Shown: positions 26,972-36,930, numbered from the stretch's first letter. The stretch is 64,000 bases of DNA from DATBGO01 sp963695645 (GCA_963695645.1 CAVOHC010000012.1:1733468-1797467); one strand, 5' to 3'. Notes: generated by a model not told the origin, from the letters alone. Translations and numbers: made by a program.

Positions 26972-27580
26972 CTAACCGCCCTCGCCCGGCCACGAGTCCG
27001 CGAACAGGTCACGGGTATCGGCGAGAAGCTGCGGCAGTACCTTGGTCCGGCCCACTACCGGCATGAAGTTGGCATCGCCGCCCCACCGGGGCACGACGTG
27101 CTGGTGCAGGTGAGCGACGATCCCGGCGCCCGCCACGGCGCCCATGTTCATGCCGATGTTGAAGCCCTGCGCCCCGGCTGCCGTCCGCAGCGTGCGCATC
27201 GCGTGCTTGGTGAAACCCGCCAGCTCAAAAATCTCGCCGTCGTCGAGCTCGGTGTAGTCGGCGACGTGCCGGTACGGGCACACCAGCAGGTGGCCGCTGT
27301 TGTATGGATACAGGTTGAGCACCGCGTACACCAGCGACCCCCGCGCGACGATCAGCGCTTCGGAATCCGGCAAGCCGCGGATGCGGCAGAACGGGCATTC
27401 CTCGCCGGATCCCGCGTCGGCTGGCTTGTTCTCGCCCCTGATGTAAGCCATCCGGTGCGGCATCCAGAGCCGCTGGAAGAATCCGTCAGGCGTCCCGGCG
27501 CCGTCCTGCCACGACAGCTCGCGGTCGGTCCCGGTGTCGGCCGCTGGCCCGTCCGGCTCGTCTGGCTCTGCAGAAGGCAT
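26972..27580 (-). CDS. HIT family nucleotide hydrolase/phosphorylase
   Basis: A 202-aa histidine-triad protein. The triad is in HLHQHVVPRWGG. The zinc-type cysteines ECPFCRI and the segment LVYAVLNLYPYNSGHLLV are typical of the Ap4A phosphorylase-like actinobacterial HIT group. An acidic N-terminal 30 residues precede the domain. It follows thrS by 110 bp, the common thrS-HIT-pgsA order, although here an EF-G-like gene separates it from pgsA. Confidence 0.92.
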   Translation of the reverse strand: MPSAEPDEPDGPAADTGTDRELSWQDGAGTPDGFFQRLWMPHRMAYIRGENKPADAGSGEECPFCRIRGLPDSEALIVARGSLVYAVLNLYPYNSGHLLVCPYRHVADYTELDDGEIFELAGFTKHAMRTLRTAAGAQGFNIGMNMGAVAGAGIVAHLHQHVVPRWGGDANFMPVVGRTKVLPQLLADTRDLFADSWPGEGG

Positions 27581-27690
27581 GACTGCAGCATAGGGACGGC
27601 CGATCGAAGCCCGCCGCCCGGACCCTGCTGCGCTGAGCCGTAAAATGCGGGTGCCCGGCGTTGGCCCTGCGTGCCCGCCCGGGCGCAGGC

Positions 27691-29661
27691 TCAGACCTGG
27701 ACGCGCCGCGCAACGGCATCGACGATCTCGGCGACGGCGTCATCGACTCCGATCCCGTTCTTCTGCTCCCCGCTGCGGTACCTGAACGACACCGCGCCAG
27801 CGGATACATCCTGGTCCCCGGCCAGCAGCATGTACGGGACCTTCTGCCGCTGCGCGTTCCTGATCTTCTTCTGCATCCGGTCATCGCCGGTGTCCACCTC
27901 GACCCGGATCCCGGCGGACCGCAGCTTCGCAGCGACCTCCTCCAGGTACGGAACGTGCGCGTCGGAGATCGGGATGCCCACCACCTGAACGGGCGCGAGC
28001 CACGGCGGGAAAGCGCCGGCGTAATGCTCGACCAGGATGCCGAAGAACCGCTCGATCGAGCCGAACAGCGCCCGGTGGATCATGTAAGGCCGCTGTCTGG
28101 CCCCGTCGGCAGCCTGATACTCAATCCCGAACCGTCCCGGCTCCTGGAAGTCCACCTGCAAGGTGGACAGCTGCCAGCGGCGTCCGATCGCGTCCCGCAC
28201 GTGCACGTCGATCTTGGGGGCGTAAAAGGCGCCCTCGCCCTCGGCGATGACGTAAGGCAGGCCGGAGACGTCCAGTGCGTGCTTGAGCGCCGCCTCGGCC
28301 TTCTCCCACTCCGCCGGCTCGCCCACGTACTTCTCCGGCCGGGTGGACAGCTCGGCCTCGAACTCGGTCAGCCCGAAATCGCGCAGCAGGCCCACCACGA
28401 AGTCGAGCAGCGACGCGAGCTCGCCCTCCAGCTGGTCCGGCCTGCAGAAGATGTGCGCGTCGTCCTGGGTGAAGCCGCGCGCCCTGGTCAGCCCGTGCAC
28501 GACCCCGGACTTCTCATACCGGTACACGGTGCCGAACTCGAACAGCCGCAGCGGCAGCTCACGGTAGGACCGGCCGCGTGCGGCGAAGATGAGGATGTGC
28601 ATCGGGCAGTTCATCGGCTTGGGGTAGTACTTGGCGCCCTCGAGTTCCATGGGCGGATACATGCTCTCGGCGTACCAGTCCAGATGCCCTGAGGTCTCGA
28701 ACAGCTCTGACTTGGTGAGGTGCGGGGTGTTGACAAACTCATAGCCGGCCGCCACATGCCGCTGCCGCGAGTACTCCTCCATGATCCGCCGGATGGTCCC
28801 GCCCTTCGGGTGGAACACCGGGAGCCCGCTGCCGATCTCGGTGGGGAACGAGAAGAGGTCGAGCTCGGCGCCGAGCTTACGGTGATCGCGGCGCTCGGCC
28901 TCGGCCAGCAGCTGCAAGTACTCGTCCTGGGCCTGGCGGGACGGCCACGCAGTGCCGTAGATGCGCTGCAGCTGCGGGTTGCGCTCGCTGCCCCGCCAGT
29001 ACGCGCCGCCGGTGCGCATCAGCTTGAACGCCGGAATCTGCCTGGTGGTCGGCAGGTGCGGGCCCCGGCACAGATCCTTCCAGCACACCTCGCCGGTGCC
29101 TGGATCAAGGTTGTCGTAGATGGTCAGCTCGCTGCCGCCGACCTCGACGGACTCCTCCGCGTCCGCGGCGCCGCCCTTCAGGCCGATGAGCTCCAGCTTG
29201 TAGGGCTCGCCGGCCAGCTCGGCCCGGGCATCGGCGTCGGTGACGATCCGCCGGGAGAACAGCTGGCCCTGCCGCACGATCTGACGCATTCGCTGCTCGA
29301 TCGCCTTAAGATCCTCGGGGCCAAACGGCTGCGCCACGTCAAAGTCGTAATAGAAGCCGTTCTCGACGGGCGGCCCGATACCGAGTCTTGCCTCGGCGAA
29401 CAGCTCCTGCACCGCCTGGGCCAGCACGTGCGCGGTCGAATGGCGCAGGATCGCGAGCCCGTCTTCGCTCGCGATGTCGACCGGGTCGACAACGTCGCCT
29501 TCGGCTAGCCCGCCTGCCAGGTCGCGCAGCTCGCCGTTGACCCGCGCCGCGATCACCTCCGTGCCCGCACCGTCTGCCGCCAGCGCATCGCCGATCGTCA
29601 TGCCGCCTGCCGCCACGTACTCGCGTCCGGCGAGGGTGATGTGGTGCTTGTCGGCAGGCAC
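27691..29661 (-). CDS. thrS: Threonyl-tRNA synthetase
   Basis: A 656-aa class II synthetase from GTG 29661, which has GGGAG upstream. The frame extends to 30009, but that would give an atypical 116-residue extension running antisense through the L,D-transpeptidase. Domains in order: TGS (residues 1-65), editing domain with HSTAHVLAQAV, catalytic core with MNCPMHILIF (zinc Cys), motif 2 GTVYRYEKSG, and a C-terminal anticodon-binding domain with VVGIPISDAH. Confidence 0.96.
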   Translation of the reverse strand: MPADKHHITLAGREYVAAGGMTIGDALAADGAGTEVIAARVNGELRDLAGGLAEGDVVDPVDIASEDGLAILRHSTAHVLAQAVQELFAEARLGIGPPVENGFYYDFDVAQPFGPEDLKAIEQRMRQIVRQGQLFSRRIVTDADARAELAGEPYKLELIGLKGGAADAEESVEVGGSELTIYDNLDPGTGEVCWKDLCRGPHLPTTRQIPAFKLMRTGGAYWRGSERNPQLQRIYGTAWPSRQAQDEYLQLLAEAERRDHRKLGAELDLFSFPTEIGSGLPVFHPKGGTIRRIMEEYSRQRHVAAGYEFVNTPHLTKSELFETSGHLDWYAESMYPPMELEGAKYYPKPMNCPMHILIFAARGRSYRELPLRLFEFGTVYRYEKSGVVHGLTRARGFTQDDAHIFCRPDQLEGELASLLDFVVGLLRDFGLTEFEAELSTRPEKYVGEPAEWEKAEAALKHALDVSGLPYVIAEGEGAFYAPKIDVHVRDAIGRRWQLSTLQVDFQEPGRFGIEYQAADGARQRPYMIHRALFGSIERFFGILVEHYAGAFPPWLAPVQVVGIPISDAHVPYLEEVAAKLRSAGIRVEVDTGDDRMQKKIRNAQRQKVPYMLLAGDQDVSAGAVSFRYRSGEQKNGIGVDDAVAEIVDAVARRVQV

Positions 29662-29754
29662 GGTTGCTCCCTGGGCTGGTCGTTGACACGGGGCACTCGC
29701 CCGTGCCCGAATGCTATCGAGCTGGCTGCGCGACCGCGCACCAGTATTCGCCGC

Positions 29755-29807
29755 CCCAGCCGGCCGCGGGACCCAGCCGGCCGCGGTACCCCAGCCGGCC
29801 GCCGGGA
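29755..29807. repeat. Three tandem copies of a CCCAGCCGGCCGCGG unit
   Basis: Three near-identical 17-18-bp units run head to tail between the thrS start and the L,D-transpeptidase stop. Each unit contains the palindrome CCGGCCGG-like core, so the array could fold and act as a terminator for the transpeptidase gene or as part of the thrS leader. Confidence 0.6.
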
Positions 29808-29830
29808 CCAGGCGAGGCGCGCAGGCCAGG

Positions 29831-31120
29831 CTACGGCGCTGCGACGGTAACCAGGCTGCCGTAAGTGAGATACGGCCAGGCCCGTTTCGCAGCGTCGTAG
29901 GGCAGCTCGACGCAGCCAAGGCTCTGCGGGTAGCCGTAGGAGTACCGCGGGAAGTAGTGCACGGCTTCGCCGGCTCTGAAGTAAGAGACCCAGGAGACTG
30001 GGTCGGCATAATGCGAGCCGTCCGGGTTGGTGCCGCTCATGATCTGGAAGGTGTACCTCAGGTAGACGGGCGCGGTGCCGATCGTGGTCGGCGCGACCGG
30101 GATACCGGTGTTCGCGGCGCTGCGGAAGACCACCCTGCCGTCGTGCCAGATGGTCAGCGTCTCCGGGCTCTTCTCACTGGCCCTGGCGTAGGTGTAGCCA
30201 TGGGGATTGGTCTGCATGCGGGCGGCCGCCCTGAGCAGCGCGGCCCACACCGCCTGCCCGGCGATTCCATCCACCGTCATGCCGTGATCGGATTCGAACG
30301 CCATCACGGCGCCGGTCAGGACTAGGCTGGAGCTGCCCCGCCGCCAGAAGGTCCGCAGCTCCCCCGGGTAGCCGTGTTGCCAGGTGAACGTTCCGGCCGG
30401 CGGGCTGAAAGCCGCGCTGAGCTGAGCATTGGCGCCGGTGGGCGCGGCATCGGGTGACGGGGCAGGTGTCCAGTTCAGCGGCAGGTACCCGAGCTGCGCA
30501 AGGAGCTGCTGAAGCCGCAGCGTGGCGAACGTCCGGGTACGGAACCGGACCGAGATTGTCTGGGCGAGCAGGCCGCCGCTGGCTGACCTGACACCGGCTG
30601 GCCCACCTGGTATCTCGATCCTGACTACGGTGTCAGGCACGAAGCCACGTCGCGGGACGAACTGCAGGCCGGTCCCGCTAACCGGCTGCCATTGCCCGGC
30701 AATCCCGGGCGACAGCTTCGGCAGCGGCGAATCAGCGGCAAGGGGGGCGGAGAAGACGATCCGCACCGGGCTCGCGCCGTTCACGCCGCGTGACCCGGAG
30801 GCCGGCGATACCGACACCACCCGCAGCGGCACGGCCGCAACGGTGCGCGGCTGCGAGCCGGAATGCTGCCGCGAAGCGCTCGCCGCGTGGCTACCGGTGC
30901 TGTCCTGCGCCGAGGCGCGGGTCAGCGCGAACCACGTGCCAGTCGCCAAGACCGCCGCGATGGCTACCGCCATCGCCACTATTCGCACGCGCAGCAGTCC
31001 TGCTCCGGACAAGATCAGCCCCCTGCCTAACATGCCCGGCCATGTTGGCGGGCGAACTGCCACGTACTTCGATGTATACCAGTTAATCCGTACCTCTGAT
31101 CGTAGGCGCCCGGCCGACAC
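29831..31120 (-). CDS. Secreted/lipid-anchored L,D-transpeptidase (YkuD domain)
   Basis: A protein of about 400-429 aa that cross-links peptidoglycan stems (3-3 links) outside the membrane. After an N-terminal membrane segment (VRIVAMAVAIAAVLATGTW) come an Ig-like domain (VVSVSPASGSRGVNG) and a putative peptidoglycan-binding region (LQQLLAQLGYLP). The C-terminal YkuD domain has the catalytic motif SLGCVELPY, where Cys is the nucleophile, and the upstream His of HYFPRYSYG. The start is uncertain: ATG 31120 or the ATG at about 31033 (MLGRGLILSG) nearer the membrane helix. Confidence 0.88.
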   Translation of the reverse strand: MSAGRLRSEVRINWYTSKYVAVRPPTWPGMLGRGLILSGAGLLRVRIVAMAVAIAAVLATGTWFALTRASAQDSTGSHAASASRQHSGSQPRTVAAVPLRVVSVSPASGSRGVNGASPVRIVFSAPLAADSPLPKLSPGIAGQWQPVSGTGLQFVPRRGFVPDTVVRIEIPGGPAGVRSASGGLLAQTISVRFRTRTFATLRLQQLLAQLGYLPLNWTPAPSPDAAPTGANAQLSAAFSPPAGTFTWQHGYPGELRTFWRRGSSSLVLTGAVMAFESDHGMTVDGIAGQAVWAALLRAAARMQTNPHGYTYARASEKSPETLTIWHDGRVVFRSAANTGIPVAPTTIGTAPVYLRYTFQIMSGTNPDGSHYADPVSWVSYFRAGEAVHYFPRYSYGYPQSLGCVELPYDAAKRAWPYLTYGSLVTVAAP

Positions 31121-31174
31121 GCGGCTAACGAGAGGATCAAGAATTTAGCGGGAAACGGCTACGGTTTCATCACG

Positions 31175-31308
31175 TCAGCCCGATACGGTGACAAGGTTCA
31201 CGTAGGTGAGGTATGGCCAAGCCGTCTCGCCCCGGTCGCCGCTGCCCGCGGCCACCGCCCGTAACACCACGTCCTGCGGCGCCAGGGTGGCCGCGCCGTT
31301 GCGAGCTC
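31175..31308 (-). pseudogene. Remnant: C-terminus of a second L,D-transpeptidase-like gene
   Basis: In this frame, open for about 43 codons after an in-frame stop near 31310, the sequence ends ETAWPYLTYVNLVTVSG and a TGA at 31175-31177. The neighbouring intact enzyme ends RAWPYLTYGSLVTVAAP. The shared AWPYLTYxxLVTV core points to a duplicated and mostly deleted copy. No catalytic motif remains. Confidence 0.6.
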
Positions 31309-31357
31309 ACGACGGGGACATCGAGGTGCGGGTGAGGGGTTTCCCGCAGATGCCAAA

Positions 31358-31385
31358 GGTCTCATCCGCGAAACCGGACGAGACC
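31358..31385 (-). terminator. Terminator after tRNA-Val(CAC)
   Basis: An 11-bp stem with one mismatch (GGTCTCGTCCG / CGGATGAGACC read on the minus strand) and a GTTTCG loop is followed by TTT. It starts 34 nt downstream of the minus-strand tRNA. Confidence 0.65.
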
Positions 31386-31418
31386 TGCACAAAGAGTCTC
31401 TGAACTGGGCTAATGCTG

Positions 31419-31490
31419 TGGGCGATACTGGGATCGAACCAGTGACCTCCTCGGTGTGAACGAGGCGCTCTCCCGCTGAGCCAATCGCCC
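31419..31490 (-). tRNA. tRNA-Val(CAC)
   Basis: Full cloverleaf: acceptor GGGCGAT/ATCGCCC, D-arm GCTC/GAGC, anticodon stem CCTCG/CGAGG with loop TTCACAC (anticodon CAC, reading GUG), T-arm ACTGG/CCAGT with TTCGATC, and discriminator A. No CCA is encoded. Confidence 0.95.
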
Positions 31491-32160
31491 GGAACCGCCG
31501 GGCCAGGATGCCGCGATCCGTGCTGCCCGGAGCAGCAACAGACTAGCGCATGACGGCTGCACCAGCGGCCTGCCGGCATTGCGCTCCCGCCCGGCCCGCC
31601 GATCGCTGGCTACCGGCACCACGGCTCCGGTACCCGCCCGGATCAGGTTCAACGCGCATAAACTTTATATATAGGGACATTATCCTCATATATTGCCTTA
31701 GCGCATATCCCGTACCTGCATGCCCCTGGATAGTTTTCAGTCTCGGATAGCGCGGCCTGCCACAGGGGACATAGCATGGCGAGGCAGCACAGCCCCCGCA
31801 GTGAGTGAGTCGAACCATGCCAAACACCCCCCGGCGTGCCATCACCGCGCAAGCCGCGAGCTTCTGCTGGCCGGCAGCGAAACGTTGCCCAAGTCGTGTG
31901 AGACGAACGTCACAGCACATCCTCCCTGGTCAGAGGAACAACGAGTGCCGAAAAGCGTGTTTAATTTCCGTGAGTGTTTGACCAGGTCACCACTGGTTTG
32001 TTGACCAGTGACCGAGGTTACGAGTGCCCCCGATCGCGGAATCTTATCTCCGTCGATGACAATTCAGCGGCACATGCCGTGCCATAGCTGATAGATAACC
32101 TCGCAGCATTAACGAAGCCCGGCATTCCGGGACACGACAAGGCAAAGGTCAAGCTAGATC
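31491..32160. other. Long AT-rich intergenic leader upstream of the ssgB-like gene
   Basis: About 670 bp without a convincing gene. The segment around 31650-31740 (for example TTTATATATAGGG) is strikingly AT-rich for this genome. A 7-bp perfect hairpin, CACTGGT/ACCAGTG with a 6-nt loop, lies at 31991-32010. The position and composition suggest promoter and regulatory DNA for the downstream sporulation gene. Small frames here look like chance. Confidence 0.5.
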
Positions 32161-32580
32161 ATGAACAGCAGCGCACCCGTCTCAGCTGAAGTCGGCCTGA
32201 GCCTCGTAGTTCCCGAACATGGCATTGTCCCGCTCGTGGCGAGCCTCTACTACAGCGCGGACGACCCGTATGCGATCCGGATGGCGTTCCACGTCGGCAC
32301 GGACGAGCCGGTGGAATGGATCTTCGCCAGGGAACTTCTGGCAGCCGGTCTGGACGGCGCTGTGGGCGACGGCGACGTCCGGGTGTGGCCCGCCGACGAC
32401 GGTGGCGACGGCGTCCTCAACATCGCGCTGTCCTCCCCGTTCGGCCAGGCGCATTTCGAAGCGCCGCTGACCGCCACCGCAGAGTTCCTGGCCCGGACCT
32501 TCGGGGTAATCGCAGCCGGGCGGGAAAGCGACTTCATCGACCTCGACGGTGAGCTTGACGTCCTGCTCTGGCGCGCCTAG
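32161..32580 (+). CDS. ssgB: SsgA-family sporulation/cell division regulator (SsgB-like)
   Basis: A 139-aa SsgA-like protein (SALP). The segments VPLVASLYYSADDPYAIRMAFHV, EWIFARELLAAGL and FIDLDGELDVLLW are diagnostic. In Streptomyces, SsgB positions FtsZ for sporulation septa with SsgA; it is the SALP found most widely among spore-forming actinomycetes, so ssgB is the most likely assignment. It is preceded by a long AT-rich leader and stands alone, convergent with the aminotransferase gene. Confidence 0.88.
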   Translation: MNSSAPVSAEVGLSLVVPEHGIVPLVASLYYSADDPYAIRMAFHVGTDEPVEWIFARELLAAGLDGAVGDGDVRVWPADDGGDGVLNIALSSPFGQAHFEAPLTATAEFLARTFGVIAAGRESDFIDLDGELDVLLWRA

Positions 32581-32633
32581 CTGCCTTTTGCGGTTGACGG
32601 CAGCCGCAAGTCGCAAACAGCAACGCCAGGCCG

Positions 32634-33455
32634 CTACGGATCGAGGTTCTCAGCAGACCTCGCCGCGAATATCTTGGCGGCATTGGCAGTCACCGGCCCC
32701 GGAGCCGCTGGCAGCTGCACCGAGCCGACATTGCGGATTGGCTGCACATCCCGGGTCGTTCCGGTGAGAAAGGCCTCGTCCGCCGCAGCGAGCGCGCCTG
32801 CAGGCAGATCACCCTCGATCGCATCCGCCCACTCGATCAGCAGGTCCCTGGTGACCCCGGCCAGGCACCCGGCGCTGAGCGGCGGCGTCAGCAGCCGCCC
32901 GCCGGAGACGACGAATATGTTGCTCCCGGTCCCCTCGCAAAGGTTGCCCGCGGTGTTGGCAAAGATAGCCTCGTGCGCACCACGGTCGCTCGCGTACCGC
33001 AAGGCCAGCACGTTCTCGGCGTAAGACGTCGTCTTCAGGCCGGTCAGGGCGCCGTGCTCATTGCGCGGCCACGGGGCCATGACGACATCGCAGGTAGGCC
33101 CGGGGCCCCCGAGGCTGCCGAGCGCGATGATGGCGGTCAGGGGCGCATCGCCGCGCAGCGAGCCGAGTGGCCCGACGCCAGCCGTCAGGGTGAGCCGCAT
33201 CCTGCCGGTGGCCAGGCCTGATGCCTCAAGAAGCGCGAGCGCGCCCGCGGCGATCTCGTCCAGGTCAGGCTCGGGCAGCCCCATTCCGGCGGCCGACTGC
33301 GCCAGCCTGGCCAGGTGCCTCGTGACAGCGAACGGCACCCCGCCGATGACCTTTATCGTCTCGAAGACACCGTCGCCCACCACGAGCCCGTGGTCAAAGA
33401 CGGAGATCCTGGCTTCCGAGTCGGGCAGCAGCGTCCCGTCGATCCACACCGTCAC
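32634..33455 (-). CDS. Class IV aminotransferase (aminodeoxychorismate lyase-like)
   Basis: A 273-aa PLP fold-type IV protein. The catalytic Lys is in GLKTTSYAENV. The N-terminal VFDHGLVVGDGVFET and the cofactor loop CEGTGSNIFVV are typical. PabC (folate pathway), branched-chain and D-amino-acid aminotransferases share this fold; length and motif favour a PabC-like enzyme, but the substrate is not certain. It starts 9 bp after the histidine ammonia-lyase stop, so the two form a pair. Confidence 0.82.
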   Translation of the reverse strand: MTVWIDGTLLPDSEARISVFDHGLVVGDGVFETIKVIGGVPFAVTRHLARLAQSAAGMGLPEPDLDEIAAGALALLEASGLATGRMRLTLTAGVGPLGSLRGDAPLTAIIALGSLGGPGPTCDVVMAPWPRNEHGALTGLKTTSYAENVLALRYASDRGAHEAIFANTAGNLCEGTGSNIFVVSGGRLLTPPLSAGCLAGVTRDLLIEWADAIEGDLPAGALAAADEAFLTGTTRDVQPIRNVGSVQLPAAPGPVTANAAKIFAARSAENLDP

Positions 33456-33464
33456 AGGATTCTC

Positions 33465-35003
<1,539 letters not shown>

Positions 35004-35340
35004 GGCTGCCAGCCTGCCATCCCGGCGGCACCCGCGGCGCCGCCGGCGGCTGCGGATTACCTTCCGCAGCCATCCGTTCACGTTGACGGCTGGCTCGCGC
35101 CGTCCGCATCTGAGCGGGGCGCTCGGCGCCCCCGTTATGGCGGGGTTGCTGCAGCTGGCCTGGATCTAGCGGGCTACGGCCCGCCGCAAGGTCCGGGTGA
35201 GCCCGGCTGGCCAGCCGGGCTCTTGGCCGCTGATCGGATGATCAGGCGAAGCCGAGTTTGCCTGCCGGCCAGGATCGGCTACAGTTCTGAACGCACGCCG
35301 GCCTCGGCCGGCCTGCCCCGCCTCGCCTCGGCGAGGGCAC
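35004..35340. other. Intergenic region upstream of hutH and the tRNA cluster
   Basis: No gene is seen in about 337 bp. It holds a hairpin with a TACG loop (GCGGGC/GCCCGC near 35169-35184) and a perfect 24-bp palindrome at 35199-35222, listed separately. Confidence 0.5.
35199..35222. repeat. Perfect 24-bp palindrome
   Basis: GAGCCCGGCTGG is followed directly by its reverse complement CCAGCCGGGCTC, with no loop, about 120 bp before the tRNA cluster. It could be an operator, a cruciform-forming site or a processed-RNA hairpin. Confidence 0.6.
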
Positions 35341-35413
35341 GCGGACGTGGCTCAGCTGGTAGAGCATCACCTTGCCAAGGTGAGGGTCGCGGGTTCGAAT
35401 CCCGTCGTCCGCT
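35341..35413 (+). tRNA. tRNA-Gly(GCC)
   Basis: Acceptor GCGGACG/CGTCCGC, anticodon stem flanking loop TTGCCAA (anticodon GCC), T-loop TTCGAAT and discriminator T. First tRNA of a plus-strand cluster. Confidence 0.95.
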
Positions 35414-35493
35414 CGGAGGTGCCGGACGTCGTCTCGCAAGCCGACGGTCCGCACGGCTCTCCGGTATCCAGCGCCCCGCTGGCGGGGACTCAT

Positions 35494-35565
35494 GGCGGAA
35501 TGGCCGAGTGGCTTAGGCAAGGGCCTGCAAAGCCCTGTACGCGGGTTCGATTCCCGCTTCCGCCT
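35494..35565 (+). tRNA. tRNA-Cys(GCA)
   Basis: Acceptor GGCGGAA/TTCCGCC, anticodon stem AGGGC/GCCCT with loop CTGCAAA (anticodon GCA), T-loop TTCGATT, and the discriminator U73 characteristic of tRNA-Cys. Confidence 0.95.
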
Positions 35566-35568
35566 CGC

Positions 35569-35640
35569 GGGCGGTTAGCTCAGCGGGAGAGCGCTTCCCT
35601 GACACGGAAGAGGTCACTGGTTCAATCCCAGTACCGCCCA
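35569..35640 (+). tRNA. tRNA-Val(GAC)
   Basis: Acceptor GGGCGGT/ACCGCCC, anticodon stem CTTCC/GGAAG with loop CTGACAC (anticodon GAC), T-arm ACTGG/CCAGT, discriminator A. It lies 3 nt after tRNA-Cys. Its 3' half is duplicated at 42845-42889, marking it as an integration site. Confidence 0.95.
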
Positions 35641-35641
35641 C
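35597..35641 (+). repeat. Left attachment-site repeat (attL) in tRNA-Val(GAC)
   Basis: This 45-bp stretch, from the anticodon loop to one base past the tRNA 3' end, is identical to 42845-42889. The tRNA remains intact, as is usual when an element integrates at a tRNA 3' end. Confidence 0.8.
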
Positions 35642-35657
35642 CGCAGGTCAACGCCAT

Positions 35658-35678
35658 GTCGGCCCTAATCGGGCCGAC
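35658..35678 (+). terminator. Hairpin after tRNA-Val(GAC)
   Basis: Perfect 8-bp stem GTCGGCCC/GGGCCGAC with a TAATC loop, 18 nt past the tRNA 3' end. Probable terminator of the tRNA cluster, though it lies inside the proposed element. Confidence 0.6.
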
Positions 35679-35711
35679 CTGGCAACCCTACAATTCGTAG
35701 AGTTCGGCCTA

Positions 35712-35782
35712 GGGCGATTAGCTCAGCGGGAGAGCGCATCCGCCGGCGGATGAGGTCGCTGGTTCGGTCCCGGCACCGCCCA
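35712..35782 (+). pseudogene. tRNA-Val-like pseudogene with damaged anticodon loop
   Basis: The acceptor, D-arm and T-arm sequences closely track tRNA-Val(GAC). The anticodon stem CATCC/GGATG, however, encloses only six bases (GCCGGC) with no U33, and the acceptor stem has an A-C mismatch (GGGCGAT/ACCGCCC). No usable anticodon can be read. A hairpin at 35786-35820 follows, as expected of a former transcription unit. Confidence 0.75.
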
Positions 35783-35785
35783 CGG

Positions 35786-35820
35786 CAGACCCCCAGGATG
35801 CCCAATCTCCCGGGGGTCTG
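35786..35820 (+). terminator. Terminator-like hairpin after the tRNA pseudogene
   Basis: A 9-bp stem CAGACCCCC/GGGGGTCTG with a 17-nt loop starts 3 nt after the tRNA-like sequence. Confidence 0.6.
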
Positions 35821-36370
35821 TCCGCAGTCGGGGCCTAGCGCCGCCCGCGAGACCAGTACGCCGGGCTATTGCCGGCCGCGAGCACCACTCGGGTGCCGAG
35901 CACCCCGCCACCTGACCGACCGCGCCAACCTCGTCGTCTGGAGTCGCCAGGAACCAGCACGGCGACGCGTGGCCCAAGCCTGAGCGAAATCGGTGACCAT
36001 CTGCGGCCGGGCCGGCGGGGAACCACTCCCGCCAGCACGGGCCACTGCGTTGTCCTGGGTGCGGGCGCGATTCCGGCATGGGGTCCAGGCCGTCTCCTCC
36101 TGACGCGCCTGCGGGACCTGGGCTACGAGGTAGAGGAGCACATCGTCCTGGGCGAACGCCTGTTGTGATCGGACGGGCGCTGAGGCGCGGGTCTGTGCGG
36201 ACAGCGACACACCGCGTGCCTCCCCGTCATCAACGCATCGGGGCGGGTATCCTCGCCTGTGCGGGACCTTGGACGAACCTGCGGGGGTAAGGACGCGCGA
36301 GCTACGTCTCGTTGATCACGTCCTGTTCAGTTGTCCGGGGGTTACCACACATGAGCGAGACCTGGCTCAC
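35821..36370. other. Gene-poor stretch of the element
   Basis: About 550 bp without a recognisable complete gene. A plus-strand frame ending at 36168 finishes RLRDLGYEVEEHIVLGERLL, which reads like a real protein C-terminus and may be another remnant, but I cannot assign it. Confidence 0.4.
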
Positions 36371-36660
36371 GGTCGGCGCGCCCGGCTGGATGCCGGCACG
36401 CTGGGCGTGGTCGCCGTCCGGGTGGACAGCGCCCGGCAGGCGGCCGGGCTCCTGCGCCGCGGGCACGGCCAGGGACTGACCGCGCTCACCGCCGGGGAGG
36501 TCACCGTCGACGCCGACGCCCCGCAGATCCCGGTCGGCATCGACGGTGAGACGGTCCTGCTGCCCACGCCGGTCCGCTGCGCCATCCGGCCCCGGGCGCT
36601 CCGCGTGGTCGTACCGAGGGAACGGCCCGGCGTTCCCGCCCCCAAGGCGGCCCTGGAATG
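36371..36660 (+). pseudogene. Fragment of a diacylglycerol/lipid kinase (C-terminal domain)
   Basis: The frame 36269-36814 contains, from about 36380 to 36640, LDAGTLGVVAVRVDSARQAA, VTVDADAPQIPVGIDGE and AIRPRALRVVVPRE. This is the C-terminal beta-sandwich pattern of YegS/DagK lipid kinases (xVxxDxxPxxVxxDGE...PxALxVxVP). The N-terminal nucleotide-binding domain with its GGDGT motif is absent upstream, so this is a truncated relic. The remaining 50 residues downstream are unrelated low complexity. Confidence 0.65.
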
Positions 36661-36930
36661 GCCGCGGCTGCGGCAGCTCGCGTCCTTCCGCGCCAGCCAG
36701 ATGGTGAGCCCCTCCCCGCCCAGCCAGGTACGGAGCCAAGCCCGCAACTACGGTAGAAGGCGGTGTGCTGCCTCACCCTCTGGCCTGGTGGCCCGCTGCC
36801 CGCGCCAGCGGTGACCTGCCGGCCGGGCCGATCAGGCCCGGCGCGATCAGCAGCATGATGGCGGTGATCATGCCAACCGCGACCGTGACCGGCGCCGTGA
36901 CCGCGTGGGTCTTGGGGGATGATTGAGCCG

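Noticed and set aside
29662..30009. 116-codon N-terminal extension of ThrRS
   Set aside because: It runs antisense through the L,D-transpeptidase gene, has no ribosome site, and would make the enzyme far longer than normal. GTG 29661 gives the expected TGS start.
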